Assembly: GCF_014648575.1 (NCBI RefSeq)
Contig: NZ_BMRJ01000002.1
Span: 228,128 to 292,127 of the forward strand
From: Agromyces mediolanus
GTDB lineage: Bacteria; Actinomycetota; Actinomycetes; Actinomycetales; Microbacteriaceae
DNA length: 64,000 nt
Direction: 5' to 3'
Part shown: in pieces, positions 1-8,268 of the stretch
Numbering within the stretch: the stretch's first letter is position 1
Layout: every line of letters starts with the position of its first letter
Notes under the pieces: generated by a model
What the model saw: the letters and a program-made list of their open reading frames with translations, nothing else
Database searches by the model: none
What the model was told of the DNA's origin: nothing
Translations under genes and position numbers: made by a program

Positions 1-839
1 GCGACGGCGGCGCGGTACTCGGGCGCCGCCTCCTTGATGCCGAGCAGGTGACCGGTCGGCAGCTCGGCCACCCGTGCGTGCGGGTAGCGCGCGCCGAGGG
101 CCCGCACCTGGGCGGGGTCGAGCACCTCGTCCTCGGTGCCGACGAGGAAGAGCATCGGGGTGGTGCCCGACGCCGAGCTCGCGGGGTCCGGCGGCCACGT
201 GGCGCCGAGCATGGAGACGGCGGTCGAGGCGAACGCGGCGACCGCGGCCGGATGGCGCAGCGCCGAGCGGGCGGCGGCGGGCAGCTGCGCGCCGCCGTCG
301 ACGACGAAGCGCCGGAGCATCGGCTCGAGCTCCAGGCCGGGGCCGCTGTCGCAGAGGATGGCGTGGATCGGCGTCGCGGGGGTGCGCAGAGAGTAGAGCG
401 TCGGGAACGTCGAGAAGGAGAAGCCCCACACGACGACGGGGCCGGCGTCCGGCCATCGCTCGGTCGCCGTCTCGATGCAGGCCGCGATGTCCCGGCTGAA
501 CCGATCGGCGAGCCCGCTCCGGCTCCGGTCGGAGCCGGAGCGACCGTGGTTGCGGTGGTCGAACAGCAGCACGTGATAGCCGAGCTCGTGCAACAGCTCC
601 GCGTGCCGCAGGCTCGCCGACTTGGTCAGCCCGATGCCGTGGCCGACGATCGCCGTCCCGGCGCCGCGGCCGGGCACGAGCCAGACGTGGAGCTCGATGC
701 CGTCGGCCGTGCGGACGGTGTCCGCGCTCGCCTCGAGCCCGAGGTCGGCCGGCCGGCGATGGTGGGGCCTCCGCGGCGGTCGGAAGAGCCGTGCAGCGAG
801 TCGGCGCCCGATCAGCGCGCCGAGGCGCTCGCCGATCAC
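1..839 (-). CDS. alpha/beta hydrolase (3' end beyond the window)
   Basis: An open frame of about 279 codons runs off the left edge, so the C-terminus is missing. The likely start is a GTG whose GTGA overlaps the TGA of the TetR gene upstream, suggesting co-transcription. Visible alpha/beta-hydrolase features are the oxyanion segment GHGIGLTKS, the turn DHRNHGRS, an acid loop GTEDEVLDP and a late histidine in PTGHLLG. The nucleophile elbow reads GFSFS, so the last glycine of the usual GxSxG is a serine. The substrate is unknown. A short hydrophobic and basic N-terminal stretch precedes the core. It probably belongs to the same unit as the TetR and SRPBCC genes. Confidence 0.8.
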   Translation of the reverse strand, partial: MIGERLGALIGRRLAARLFRPPRRPHHRRPADLGLEASADTVRTADGIELHVWLVPGRGAGTAIVGHGIGLTKSASLRHAELLHELGYHVLLFDHRNHGRSGSDRSRSGLADRFSRDIAACIETATERWPDAGPVVVWGFSFSTFPTLYSLRTPATPIHAILCDSGPGLELEPMLRRFVVDGGAQLPAAARSALRHPAAVAAFASTAVSMLGATWPPDPASSASGTTPMLFLVGTEDEVLDPAQVRALGARYPHARVAELPTGHLLGIKEAAPEYRAAV

Positions 840-1456
840 GCGGCGGCCCCGTCGCCGCCCGCGGAGGCATCCGCGTCCGCCTCGAGCACGGCGGCCGAAG
901 CGGCGAGCACCGAGCGCATGAGCCAGGGCGGCTGCGCGGCCTCCCGGATGATGAGGCGCGCGGCGGAGTACGGGAGGTCGATCAGGGCGAGCCGGGCGCG
1001 GCCGAGCGTCGCCGAGTCGACCCGCTCGAACCGCGCTGCCGCGAAGCCACGGACCGCGCGGGCGACGTCGTCGTTCAGAGTGCGCAGCTCGTCGCCGAGC
1101 TCGTCGGGCCAGAGCGCGATGAGGTCCTCCCGGCGGTGCCGGGTGAGCAGCTTCGCCTCGGTCGGATGCGCCGTGCTCCAGTCGAGCGTGTGGCGGACGG
1201 CGCGCTCGGCGGCGATCCGCGGGTCGGGCGAGGCGAGGGCGTCGAGGAAACCGCGCTGGAACCGCTGCACGGTGCGCACCCAGAGTGTGGCGACGAGCAG
1301 GTCCCGCGAGGGGAAGCGGTGGTAGATCGAGCCCGACGGCGCCCCGAGTCGCTTGGCGACCGCGACGGCGGTGGCCGCGTGGGCGCCGTCCTCGGCGATC
1401 AGCTCGAGCGCGGCATCCAGCATGTCCTGCTCCGAGTACTTCGCGGTCCGGCCCAT
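836..1456 (-). CDS. TetR/AcrR family transcriptional regulator
   Basis: This 206-residue protein is of normal TetR length. The N-terminal 55 residues form a TetR-type helix-turn-helix with the hallmark stretch GAPSGSIYHRFPSRDLL. The rest is a helical ligand-binding and dimerisation domain without a recognisable ligand class. It lies 1 bp after the SRPBCC gene and overlaps the hydrolase start by 4 bp, so the three genes are probably one transcript. The palindrome at 2049-2064 in front of the first gene of this unit is a plausible operator for autoregulation, which is inferred rather than shown. Confidence 0.9.
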   Translation of the reverse strand: MGRTAKYSEQDMLDAALELIAEDGAHAATAVAVAKRLGAPSGSIYHRFPSRDLLVATLWVRTVQRFQRGFLDALASPDPRIAAERAVRHTLDWSTAHPTEAKLLTRHRREDLIALWPDELGDELRTLNDDVARAVRGFAAARFERVDSATLGRARLALIDLPYSAARLIIREAAQPPWLMRSVLAASAAVLEADADASAGGDGAAA

Positions 1457-1457
1457 C

Positions 1458-2021
1458 TCAGCGGACCTCCTTCCTGGTCGGTGCCTCCTGCTCGGCGAGC
1501 CGGCTCAGCTCGCGCAGCTGCTTGCGCATCATGACGAGGTCGCCCCAGGCCAGGGCGGTGTTGCGCGCCGCGGCCCCGCGGCCGGCGCTCGGCATGCGGA
1601 GGATGGCGCCGAGCTGACGCTCGTTGCCGGGGAGCCGGTCGATGCGGTACTCCACGACGAGCGCGCCGAAGAGTCGGGACGGCGCGCCGGGTCGCATGCC
1701 GAGGGCGATCGAGCGCCCGGGCTCGAAGGCGAGGAGGGTGAAGATGGTCATGAACCGTTGGCCCAGGGCGAGCCGGGTCATCGCCGGGTCGGCGCGCTGC
1801 GGGCTGCGGCGGGCGAAGTTGTCGATCCAGTCGTGGCTGTACGGAGCGCGGCGCAGCTGGCACAGCCAGAGGAACAGCGCCTCCGGTGTCGCGCTCGTGC
1901 GCACCGCCCGGGTCGCGATCGTCTGCGGATCGGGGAGGTGCGCGCCGGCGCTCGTGGCACCGGGGATCGGCGGCCCCCAGCTCCACGGGCGTCCCGGCCG
2001 GAGACGAGTCGACGAGATCAT
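1458..2021 (-). CDS. SRPBCC-fold (START-like) protein
   Basis: The protein has 187 residues. I chose the ATG at 2021 because AAGGAG lies 5 nt upstream of it; a TTG at 2045 would only add eight residues. The sequence, with segments PEALFLWLCQLRRAPYS, DWIDNFARRSPQ and LGQRFMTIFTLLAFEPG, resembles actinobacterial SRPBCC/polyketide-cyclase-like proteins, which form a hydrophobic ligand-binding cup. No catalytic function can be assigned. It is the first gene of a minus-strand unit with a TetR regulator and an alpha/beta hydrolase, so it may bind or process a lipophilic compound handled by that hydrolase. Confidence 0.75.
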   Translation of the reverse strand: MISSTRLRPGRPWSWGPPIPGATSAGAHLPDPQTIATRAVRTSATPEALFLWLCQLRRAPYSHDWIDNFARRSPQRADPAMTRLALGQRFMTIFTLLAFEPGRSIALGMRPGAPSRLFGALVVEYRIDRLPGNERQLGAILRMPSAGRGAAARNTALAWGDLVMMRKQLRELSRLAEQEAPTRKEVR

Positions 2022-2048
2022 GGGGGCTCCTTGCATCCGGCTCAATAT

Positions 2049-2064
2049 TAGAGATTAATCTCTA
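2049..2064. promoter_or_regulatory. perfect 16-bp palindrome, probable TetR operator
   Basis: TAGAGATTAATCTCTA is a perfect 16-bp palindrome in an AT-rich patch that stands out from the surrounding GC-rich DNA. It abuts a minus-strand -10-like TAATAT (2050-2045) and lies just upstream of the SRPBCC-TetR-hydrolase unit, which would allow autorepression by the TetR protein. The assignment to that regulator is by position only. Confidence 0.6.
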
Positions 2065-2169
2065 TTAAGTCGAGCGTCTCACCGCGCGGGAGGAACGCGG
2101 CGCCCGTCGAGGGGTAACGTCGGGTGCGGCGCACCGCCGCCCGCACTCCCCGCCGAACGAAGGATCCGG

Positions 2170-3126
2170 ATGACCGCCACCGCCACCCCCGAGCCCTCCA
2201 TGAAGCGCGTGGCGCTCGGCGGCACCGGCCTGGAGGTGCCGAACCTCCTGCTCGGCGCCATGCGCATCGAGGACCTCGACGACGCCGCCATCCGCGAACT
2301 CGTCGATACCGCGCGCGCCGCGGGCGTCACGTACGTCGACCACGCGGACATCTACGGTCGGGAGCTGCACGGGTGCGAACGCCGCTTCGCCGAGGCGCTC
2401 CGGCTCAGCCCCGCCGAACGCGACGAGCTCACGCTGCAGACGAAGTGCGGCATCGTGAAGGGCGAGGCCGCCTTCGACTTCTCCTACGAGCACATCGTCG
2501 CCTCGGTCGAGGGCTCGCTCGACGCGCTCGACACCGACCGCATCGACGCGCTCCTGCTGCACCGGCCCGACGCACTGGTCGAGCCCGACGAGGTCGCCCG
2601 TGCCTTCGACGAGCTGCACGCCTCGGGCAAGGTGCGCGCATTCGGGGTGTCGAACCACACGCCCGGACAGATCGAGCTGCTCCAGCGCTCGCTCGACCAG
2701 CCCATCGTCGTGAACCAGATCCAGCTCTCGCTCGCCCACGCCTCCGCGATCGCCCAGGGCATCGCCGCGAACATGAGCGACGAGCAGTCCGTCGTGCGCG
2801 ACGGCGGCGGCATCGTCGACTATGCCCGCCTGCACGGCATCGCGCTGCAGGCGTGGGCGCCGTTCCAGGGGCCGGCGGGCGTGTTCCTCGGCTCCGAGCA
2901 GTACCCCGAGCTCAACGCGGTGCTCGAGCGGATCGCGGCCCGGTACGGCGTGGAGCCCATCGCGGTCGCGACCGCGTGGCTCACCCGGCATCCCGCCGGC
3001 ATCCAGGTCGTCCTCGGCACGACGAAGCCGGCCCGACTGGCCGCCGCCGCGCGCGGCTCCGATCTCCGGCTCAGCCGCAGCGAGTGGTACGAGCTGTTCC
3101 GCGCGGCCGGGTACCACGTGCCCTGA
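2170..3126 (+). CDS. aldo/keto reductase
   Basis: This 318-residue protein is of standard length for the family, with a TIM-barrel NADPH-dependent oxidoreductase sequence. Recognisable features are the N-terminal GGTGLEVPNLLLGAMR, the Asp and Tyr of the active site in YVDHADIYG, a Lys in LQTKCGI, the HRPDALVEPDEVARAF segment and the GVSNHTPGQ motif. It resembles YdhF-type reductases, which reduce small carbonyl compounds. A -10-like TAACGT (2115-2120) and an AAGGAT ribosome-binding sequence precede the ATG. It stands alone, diverging from the TetR unit and converging with the MHS transporter, so its substrate cannot be inferred. Confidence 0.92.
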   Translation: MTATATPEPSMKRVALGGTGLEVPNLLLGAMRIEDLDDAAIRELVDTARAAGVTYVDHADIYGRELHGCERRFAEALRLSPAERDELTLQTKCGIVKGEAAFDFSYEHIVASVEGSLDALDTDRIDALLLHRPDALVEPDEVARAFDELHASGKVRAFGVSNHTPGQIELLQRSLDQPIVVNQIQLSLAHASAIAQGIAANMSDEQSVVRDGGGIVDYARLHGIALQAWAPFQGPAGVFLGSEQYPELNAVLERIAARYGVEPIAVATAWLTRHPAGIQVVLGTTKPARLAAAARGSDLRLSRSEWYELFRAAGYHVP

Positions 3127-3148
3127 CCGCGCGGAACGACCTGCCCGG

Positions 3149-4486
3149 TCAGGCGGACACGGCCTCGCGCCGCGCCTCCTCGATCTGCGCCGCCACCTTC
3201 GCGCGCTGCGCCCGGCCCCAGGTCTCGCGGGCGGTCAGGATGCCGGCGAGGCCGATCACGGCGGCGAGGATGTAGAGCATCGCGGCTCCGGGCCATCCGA
3301 ACACACCGGTCAGCAGCGTCGCGAGCAGCGGGGCGAAGCCGCCGAGCGAGGCCGCGACCTGGTAGCCGATCGACGCGCCCGAGGTGCGCCTGGTCGTGCC
3401 GAACTGCTCCGACAGCAGCGAGCCCTGCACGCCGGTGAGCGTGGCGTGGATGAAGGCGATGCCGAACACGAAGACGGCGAAGATGAGCGCCGGCACCCCG
3501 TCGTTCGTGAGCCAGTACATCGGGAACGCGAACAGGATCGCGGTCACGCACGCGGCGATGTACAGCGGCCGGCGGCCGAAGCGGTCGCTGAGCGAGCCGG
3601 CGAGGAAGGTGGTGCCGATGGCGACGACGCTCGCGACGGTGATCGCGGCGAGCGCGACCGAGCGGGTGTCGGGATGGTTCGTGGTGAGGTAGTTGAGCAG
3701 GAACGTCGCCGTCAGGTAGTAGGCGAACGACTCCACGATGCGCAGCGCGATGACGCGCAGGATGCCCCGCCAGTCCTTGCGGAGCGTCGCGAGGAACGGG
3801 TTCTTCTCGATCTTGCCGGTCTCCTTCGCCGCCTCGAACTCCGGCGACTCCGACAGCCGTGCGCGCACGATCAGGCCCGCGACGACGAGGACGAGGCTCA
3901 GCAGGAACGGCACCCGCCAGGCCCAGTCGCCGGGGAGGTTGGCGCAGACCAGGAACATGAGGCTCGCGAGCGCGATGCCGAGCGGGTTGCCGGACTGGGG
4001 GATCGCGGCGAACATCCCGCGCCGGTTCCACGGCGCGTGCTCGTACGCCATCGTGACGGCGCCGCCCCACTCCGCGCCGAAGGCGAGCCCCTGGATCATG
4101 CGGATGGCGACGAGGAGGATCGGGGCGAGGATGCCGACGGTCGCGTAGGTCGGCAGCACGCCGATCACGAAGGTCGCGCCGCCCATGACGAGCATGGCCC
4201 CGACGAGCACGGGCTTGCGGCCGAAGCGGTCGCCGAGGTATCCGCCGATCGCGCCGCCGATGGGGCGCATCAGGAAGCCGACGGCGAGGGTCGCGAACGC
4301 GAGGAGCGTGCCGACGACGGTGTCCTCGTTCGGGAAGAACACCGGGCCGAAGTACAGGGCGGCGGCGGTGCCGTAGGCGATGAAGTCGTAGTTCTCGACG
4401 CTCGTGCCGACGGCGGCGGCGATCGCGGTCTTCACCCGGTCGGGCGAGCCCAGGGGGCTCGGGGCGGTGCTGGTCGTGCTGGTCAT
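3149..4486 (-). CDS. MFS transporter, metabolite:H+ symporter (MHS) family
   Basis: The protein has 445 residues and about 12 membrane segments. The frame stays open far upstream, but the ATG at 4486 is preceded by GAAGGAG and begins a normal MHS N-terminus (VENYDFIAYG, then RPIGGAIGGYLGDRFGRKPVL). The motif GDRFGRK between helices 2 and 3 and a second DRFGRRP in the middle are family signatures. Members carry small organic acids or polyols with protons into the cell. It follows the RpiB-type isomerase by 32 bp and both lie downstream of LacI-type operators, so it probably imports the compound whose phosphorylated form the isomerase handles. Confidence 0.92.
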   Translation of the reverse strand: MTSTTSTAPSPLGSPDRVKTAIAAAVGTSVENYDFIAYGTAAALYFGPVFFPNEDTVVGTLLAFATLAVGFLMRPIGGAIGGYLGDRFGRKPVLVGAMLVMGGATFVIGVLPTYATVGILAPILLVAIRMIQGLAFGAEWGGAVTMAYEHAPWNRRGMFAAIPQSGNPLGIALASLMFLVCANLPGDWAWRVPFLLSLVLVVAGLIVRARLSESPEFEAAKETGKIEKNPFLATLRKDWRGILRVIALRIVESFAYYLTATFLLNYLTTNHPDTRSVALAAITVASVVAIGTTFLAGSLSDRFGRRPLYIAACVTAILFAFPMYWLTNDGVPALIFAVFVFGIAFIHATLTGVQGSLLSEQFGTTRRTSGASIGYQVAASLGGFAPLLATLLTGVFGWPGAAMLYILAAVIGLAGILTARETWGRAQRAKVAAQIEEARREAVSA

Positions 4487-4518
4487 ACCCAATCTCCTTC
4501 GATTGCGCGGTGGTGGGG

Positions 4519-4995
4519 TCAGGGGGTGGTGTCGTTCAGGTAGTCGGTGAGCGTGCGCTGCTCGAGCAGCCGGAGCTTCCGCACCCGGCGCCGGGTGTCC
4601 TCGTCGTCGTCGAACGTCGCCGTGAGGAAGGCGTCGAGGATGTCGCGGATGAGCGCGCGCGGCGCGAGCCACGCGCCCATCGCGATCAGGTTCGCGTCGT
4701 CGTGCTCGACGGCCTGATGGGCGGAGTACGGCTCGTGCGTCAGTGCGCAGCGGATGCCGTCGATCTTGTTCGCGGCCATGATCGCGCCGGCGCCGCTGCC
4801 GCAGACGAGCACCCCGCGCTCGGCCGCGCCCGACAGCACGGCGTGCGCGGTGCGGGCGGTGATGTCGGGGAAATCGACGGGGGTCTCGTCGAAGGTGCCG
4901 ACGTCGACGATCTCGTGGCCGAGGGCCGTCAGCTGCTCCTTCACGAACCCGGTCAGCGGGAACCCCGCGTGGTCGGCGCCCACAGCAACTCTCAT
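4519..4995 (-). CDS. RpiB/LacA/LacB family sugar-phosphate isomerase
   Basis: The protein has 158 residues, the usual size of RpiB-type isomerases, which interconvert aldose and ketose phosphates. It begins MRVAVGADHAGFPL, the substrate-binding start of the family, and has the catalytic-cysteine loop VLVCGSGAGAIMAANK followed by GIRCALTHEPYSA and HDDAN. The GSGAGAI loop differs slightly from classical ribose-5-phosphate RpiB (usually GTGIG), so another C4-C6 sugar phosphate is possible. It is the first gene after the operators at 5023-5048, with an MHS transporter behind it and a LacI regulator in front. No sugar kinase is visible nearby. Confidence 0.88.
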   Translation of the reverse strand: MRVAVGADHAGFPLTGFVKEQLTALGHEIVDVGTFDETPVDFPDITARTAHAVLSGAAERGVLVCGSGAGAIMAANKIDGIRCALTHEPYSAHQAVEHDDANLIAMGAWLAPRALIRDILDAFLTATFDDDEDTRRRVRKLRLLEQRTLTDYLNDTTP

Positions 4996-5022
4996 CCGGC
5001 AACTCCTTCATCCGCGGCGAGT

Positions 5023-5048
5023 GTGAACGTTTACATGGAAACGTTTAC
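5023..5048 (-). promoter_or_regulatory. two tandem LacI-type operators
   Basis: Two 12-bp boxes with the AACGTT core lie 14 bp apart, at 5023-5034 (GTGAACGTTTAC) and 5037-5048 (GGAAACGTTTAC). They sit 28 bp upstream of the isomerase ATG and resemble the perfect box at 6081-6092 before the LacI gene. Paired boxes imply cooperative repression of the isomerase-transporter unit by the adjacent LacI protein. This is inference from sequence similarity. Confidence 0.75.
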
Positions 5049-5100
5049 ATGACTGCAGAGAGTTAACCTCCGCGGGCTCCCGCTGTCAAGTCGCGCGGGA

Positions 5101-6066
5101 TCAGCCGCGAGCGATGAGCCGCGTGGGCAGGGTCACCGATCGGGGGTGACCGCCGTCGATCAGCTCGAGCAGCAGGCGCATCGCGACCGCGCCCATGTGC
5201 GCGGCGTCCTGCTCGATCACCGAGAGCGGCGGGTCGACCAGGCGCATCCAGTCCTGATCGTCGAACGAGACCAGCTCGACCGCCGCGCCGCTGCCGCGGA
5301 TCGCCTCGAACGCCCCGGAGCTCATCAGCGCGTTCGAGGACAGCACCGCCGTCGGCGCCGGACTCAGGGCGAGCAGCCGTTCGGCCGCGTCCGCGCCGCC
5401 GCCGCGCCGGCCGTCGGCGAGCTGCACGAGCTCCGGCGCGGGATCCAGTCCGAGCTCGTCGCGGATCGCCTCGAACGCCGAGACCCGCGCCCGCCCCGTC
5501 GAGACCGAGACCGGTCCCGCGATCAGGCCGATGCGCCGGTGCCCGCGATCCCGCAGGTGGGTGATCGCCTGCTCGATCCCCTGCCGCACGTCGAAGGTCA
5601 CGACGGGGGCGTCGACGCCGTCGAGCGTGCGGTTCAGCAGCACCACCGGGATCCCGGCCTCGACGAGCGACCGCGCGCCCTCGGCGCTGCCGCCCTGCGG
5701 TGACATCAGCACGCCGTCCACGCGCTGCGCGCGGAACGCCCGGAGATACCTGGCCTCGATCGCGGAGTCCTCGTCCGCATTGGCGAGCATCGTCACCCGT
5801 CCCGCCGCGAGCGCCTCCTGCTCGGCCCCGTGCGCGGCGTCGGCGAAGAACGGGTTCCGCACGTCGGAGATCGACAGGCCGATCACCCCCGTGCGCGCCA
5901 GGCGGAGGGACTGCGCCCGCGCGTTCGGGGTGTACCCGAGCTGCAGGGCGGCCTCGCGCACGCGTTCGCGCGACTCGGGGGAGGTGGCGGGGTTCCCGCT
6001 CAGCACCCGCGACACCGTGCCGATCGAGACGCCCGCGAGCCGCGCGACATCATGAATCGTGCTCAT
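5101..6066 (-). CDS. LacI family transcriptional regulator
   Basis: The protein has 321 residues. Residues 1-50 are the LacI helix-turn-helix and hinge (TIHDVARLAGVSIGTVSRVL), and the rest is a periplasmic-binding-protein-like sensor domain that binds a sugar or related ligand. It starts at an ATG 15 bp from a perfect GGAAACGTTTCC box, so it probably represses itself. The same core occurs twice upstream of the isomerase gene that follows in the same direction. It is therefore the likely local regulator of the isomerase and MHS transporter. The effector is unknown. Confidence 0.93.
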   Translation of the reverse strand: MSTIHDVARLAGVSIGTVSRVLSGNPATSPESRERVREAALQLGYTPNARAQSLRLARTGVIGLSISDVRNPFFADAAHGAEQEALAAGRVTMLANADEDSAIEARYLRAFRAQRVDGVLMSPQGGSAEGARSLVEAGIPVVLLNRTLDGVDAPVVTFDVRQGIEQAITHLRDRGHRRIGLIAGPVSVSTGRARVSAFEAIRDELGLDPAPELVQLADGRRGGGADAAERLLALSPAPTAVLSSNALMSSGAFEAIRGSGAAVELVSFDDQDWMRLVDPPLSVIEQDAAHMGAVAMRLLLELIDGGHPRSVTLPTRLIARG

Positions 6067-6080
6067 CCAGGTCCCCGCTC

Positions 6081-6110
6081 GGAAACGTTTCCACGTGCGC
6101 GGTCACGGTA
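6081..6110 (-). promoter_or_regulatory. LacI promoter and operator
   Basis: GGAAACGTTTCC at 6081-6092 is a perfect 12-bp LacI-family palindrome. A minus-strand -10-like TACCGT (6110-6105) lies just upstream of it, placing the box about at or after the transcription start, a roadblock arrangement typical of autorepression. No convincing -35 was seen. Confidence 0.65.
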
Positions 6111-6173
6111 CCACGCCGCCGGCACGGTGACCCGCGGCGTCACACGCGCGCTGCGGGGTGGTGCTCACCGGTC

Positions 6174-7169
6174 TCAGAGCGGTGCTGCTGCGGTTCGGAC
6201 GAGCCGCCGCCCGGTCGCCGCCCGGCGCAGTGCTACGACCGCGTCGACCGCGATGGCGATCACGAACGCGACGAGGATGAACTTGGTGGTCTCGTCAGCG
6301 GCTGCCGTCGCGAAGATCGGGCCGCCGAGCACCCACCAGAGCAGGAGTGCGATGAACACCAGGTCGAGCGCGCCCCTGACGGCCTGGGTGATCGGACCCC
6401 ACCGGCCTGTGAGGAGGACGGCGATGAAGAGGGCGAGTTCCGCGGCCCACAGGAGCAGCAGCCACGGCGCCCGCCACTGCAGGAACTCGGGGTCGAGGGC
6501 GAGTGCGGCGAGCACGGGCTCGGGAAGGTCGGGTGCCCACGAGCCCAGCCAGGGCAGGGCGAGCAGCGCGCTGGCGCCCAGCAGGGCGAGTGCGAGGAAG
6601 AGCACCCCCAGGGGGCGGTTCACGAGGTCGCGGTCGATCGCGTTCCTCGGTACGGGAGCCGGGGTCGGCGCCCACGCCGTCGTCACGGACTCGCGGCGAC
6701 GGGTGGCGAGCACCGAGAGGAGCGTGAACGTGATCAGTACGCCCGGCCACCAGAACGCGCCGAGGCCGGGGCCGAACCACCAGACCGTGAGTCGTCCCCA
6801 CCAGGCGTCGGCGCCGTACTCCCAGCCGACGACCGGCGGCACGCCGAGCAGCGCGGCGGGAAGCGTGATCAGCCAGATCACGGCGATGCCGCCGAGTGCG
6901 AACCACGTGAAGCGCGGGGCATCCGATGGTCGGATCACGGTGAAGCCGGCGGGCCGGTAGCGGTCGGCCACGTCGGCCGGGCGACCGAACGCGGCGAGCA
7001 GCTCCATCGTCACGTCGGCGTCGACGGGGCGGCCGCCGTCTGCGGCGCGGCCCGCGACCTCCTCGCGGAGGAGCGAGCGGAGCTCGCGCGCCACATCGGT
7101 GCGCTGTCGTCGCGGCAAATGCCGCACGACGTCGCCGACGTAGCTGTCGATGATGGCGTTGGGGTCCAT
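6174..7169 (-). CDS. HAAS-domain integral membrane protein
   Basis: The protein has 331 residues. The first 75 residues (YVGDVVRHLPRRQRTDVARE, then a helix ending AFGRPADVADRY) resemble the HAAS/permease-prefix domain that commonly follows PadR regulators. About seven hydrophobic segments follow, from WFALGGIAVIWLITLPAAL to AFVIAIAVDAVVAL. The start is 1 bp after the PadR stop, so the two genes form an operon. HAAS proteins are thought to be membrane partners in PadR-controlled envelope-stress or signalling units; the precise role is unknown. Confidence 0.8.
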   Translation of the reverse strand: MDPNAIIDSYVGDVVRHLPRRQRTDVARELRSLLREEVAGRAADGGRPVDADVTMELLAAFGRPADVADRYRPAGFTVIRPSDAPRFTWFALGGIAVIWLITLPAALLGVPPVVGWEYGADAWWGRLTVWWFGPGLGAFWWPGVLITFTLLSVLATRRRESVTTAWAPTPAPVPRNAIDRDLVNRPLGVLFLALALLGASALLALPWLGSWAPDLPEPVLAALALDPEFLQWRAPWLLLLWAAELALFIAVLLTGRWGPITQAVRGALDLVFIALLLWWVLGGPIFATAAADETTKFILVAFVIAIAVDAVVALRRAATGRRLVRTAAAPL

Positions 7170-7170
7170 G

Positions 7171-7524
7171 TCACTCCTCCTCGTGGTCGTTCTCGTTCAA
7201 CAGCACGTCCATCACCGACACGAGTGACCCCCAGGCGGAGGTGAGCTCGCGGTAGGCCTCGGCGCCCTGCGGGCTGAGTCGGTAGTAGCGGCGTGGTGGT
7301 CCGTCGTCCGCCTGCCAGTGCGACTCGAGCAGGCCCTGGCCCTCGAGTCGACGCAGCAGCGGGTACAGGGTGCCCTCCTCGATGGGCATGCCGTGCCGGG
7401 CGAGCTCCTGCCGCAGCGAGTACCCGTACTGCGGGGTGCGCAGCCGCGAGAGCGCGGAGAGCACCAGCACGCCTTTGCGCAGGTCCTGCTCGAGCTTCGG
7501 CAGCTGCCCGGCGTCATCTACCAT
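7171..7524 (-). CDS. PadR family transcriptional regulator
   Basis: From the ATG at 7524 the protein has 117 residues, with the PadR winged helix (GVLVLSALSRLRTPQYGYSLRQEL, then GTLYPLLRRLEGQGLL, then the wing GPPRRYYRLSPQG). A longer frame starting at 7560 is possible but would begin inside the promoter. With the ATG at 7524, the -10 TAGTGT ends 7 nt before the start codon, which indicates a leaderless transcript. The HAAS membrane protein follows 1 bp later and is likely the regulated partner. PadR proteins usually repress their own operon until a ligand binds. Confidence 0.9.
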   Translation of the reverse strand: MVDDAGQLPKLEQDLRKGVLVLSALSRLRTPQYGYSLRQELARHGMPIEEGTLYPLLRRLEGQGLLESHWQADDGPPRRYYRLSPQGAEAYRELTSAWGSLVSVMDVLLNENDHEEE

Positions 7525-7560
7525 GCGCCACACACTACATAGCGCCGCACAGTATGGCAA
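7525..7560 (-). promoter_or_regulatory. promoter of the PadR-HAAS operon, leaderless
   Basis: On the minus strand a -35 TTGCCA (7560-7555), a 17-bp spacer and a -10 TAGTGT (7537-7532) precede the ATG at 7524 by 7 nt. The expected transcription start coincides with the A of the ATG, so no ribosome-binding site is needed. Confidence 0.6.
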
Positions 7561-7642
7561 TGGGCTCGACGAAAGACGACTCCCTCCGAGCCACCCTGGG
7601 GGTGAACGTGTCGCCGTCCCGCGGAGTACTCACTGGTGCCGA

Positions 7643-8179
7643 CTACTCGGCGATGCGCGCTCCCGGCAGCGGTTCGAGCTCGGGTCTCCCATCGGCGAGC
7701 GCGCCCGCGCGGTCGCGCAGCGCGGCGAGGGCGGCGTGCAGGCCGAGCCCGAGGCGGTGCAGCGAGTTGAGGCCGCGCGACTCCCAGATCACGAGTTCGC
7801 CGTGCGCGTCCCGCGAGCCGAGCTCCCAGAGCAGCGCGTCGCCGTTCTCGCTCCAGGCGAAGACCTGCAGGCGCTCGGCGAGCGGCCAGTCACCGTCGGG
7901 CTCGACCATCCAGTCGTACCCCTCGGTGCGCCCGTCGGCGTAGGACTCGTGGAACCGCTCGGTGAGTCGAGTCGTGCGCCCGGGCCAGCCGTCCGCGTAG
8001 CCGGCCACGACGGGTGGGTAGACGAGCCACAGCCCGAAGAGCCGACCCCACCCTGCCGCCCGCACGAACTCGACATAGGAGGGTGGGAACGGCCCGCCGT
8101 CGGGCAGGACGGTCTGTTCGAGCGCCGCGATGTCGACGTGGTCGAGCGTCGGCGTGGCGGGCGGAGTGAATACCGGCAT
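7643..8179 (-). CDS. SMI1/KNR4-like protein
   Basis: The protein has 178 residues. Its beginning, with IAALEQTVLPDGGPFPPSYVEFVRAAGWGRLFGLWLVYPP, matches the SMI1/KNR4 (SUKH) fold, which in bacteria often occurs as an immunity protein against contact-dependent toxins but is also found alone. Later segments such as LQVFAWSENGDALLWEL fit the same family. No toxin gene or polymorphic-toxin cassette is visible next to it, so an immunity role is only a possibility. It is soluble, with no signal peptide. Confidence 0.7.
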   Translation of the reverse strand: MPVFTPPATPTLDHVDIAALEQTVLPDGGPFPPSYVEFVRAAGWGRLFGLWLVYPPVVAGYADGWPGRTTRLTERFHESYADGRTEGYDWMVEPDGDWPLAERLQVFAWSENGDALLWELGSRDAHGELVIWESRGLNSLHRLGLGLHAALAALRDRAGALADGRPELEPLPGARIAE

Positions 8180-8268
8180 CGGACCCCTTCGCAGCGTGCG
8201 TCAGGACGACCCTACCCGCGCGCGTTCGTCGGCGCCGGTAGCTGCGCCAACCGGTGGTCGCGCCAGGC

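Noticed and set aside
3149-5011. Isomerase and MHS transporter as one fused protein
   Set aside because: The open frame upstream of the MHS start merely lacks stops. The region 4519-4995 encodes the RpiB-like isomerase in another frame, and the MHS gene has its own GAAGGAG and ATG at 4486.
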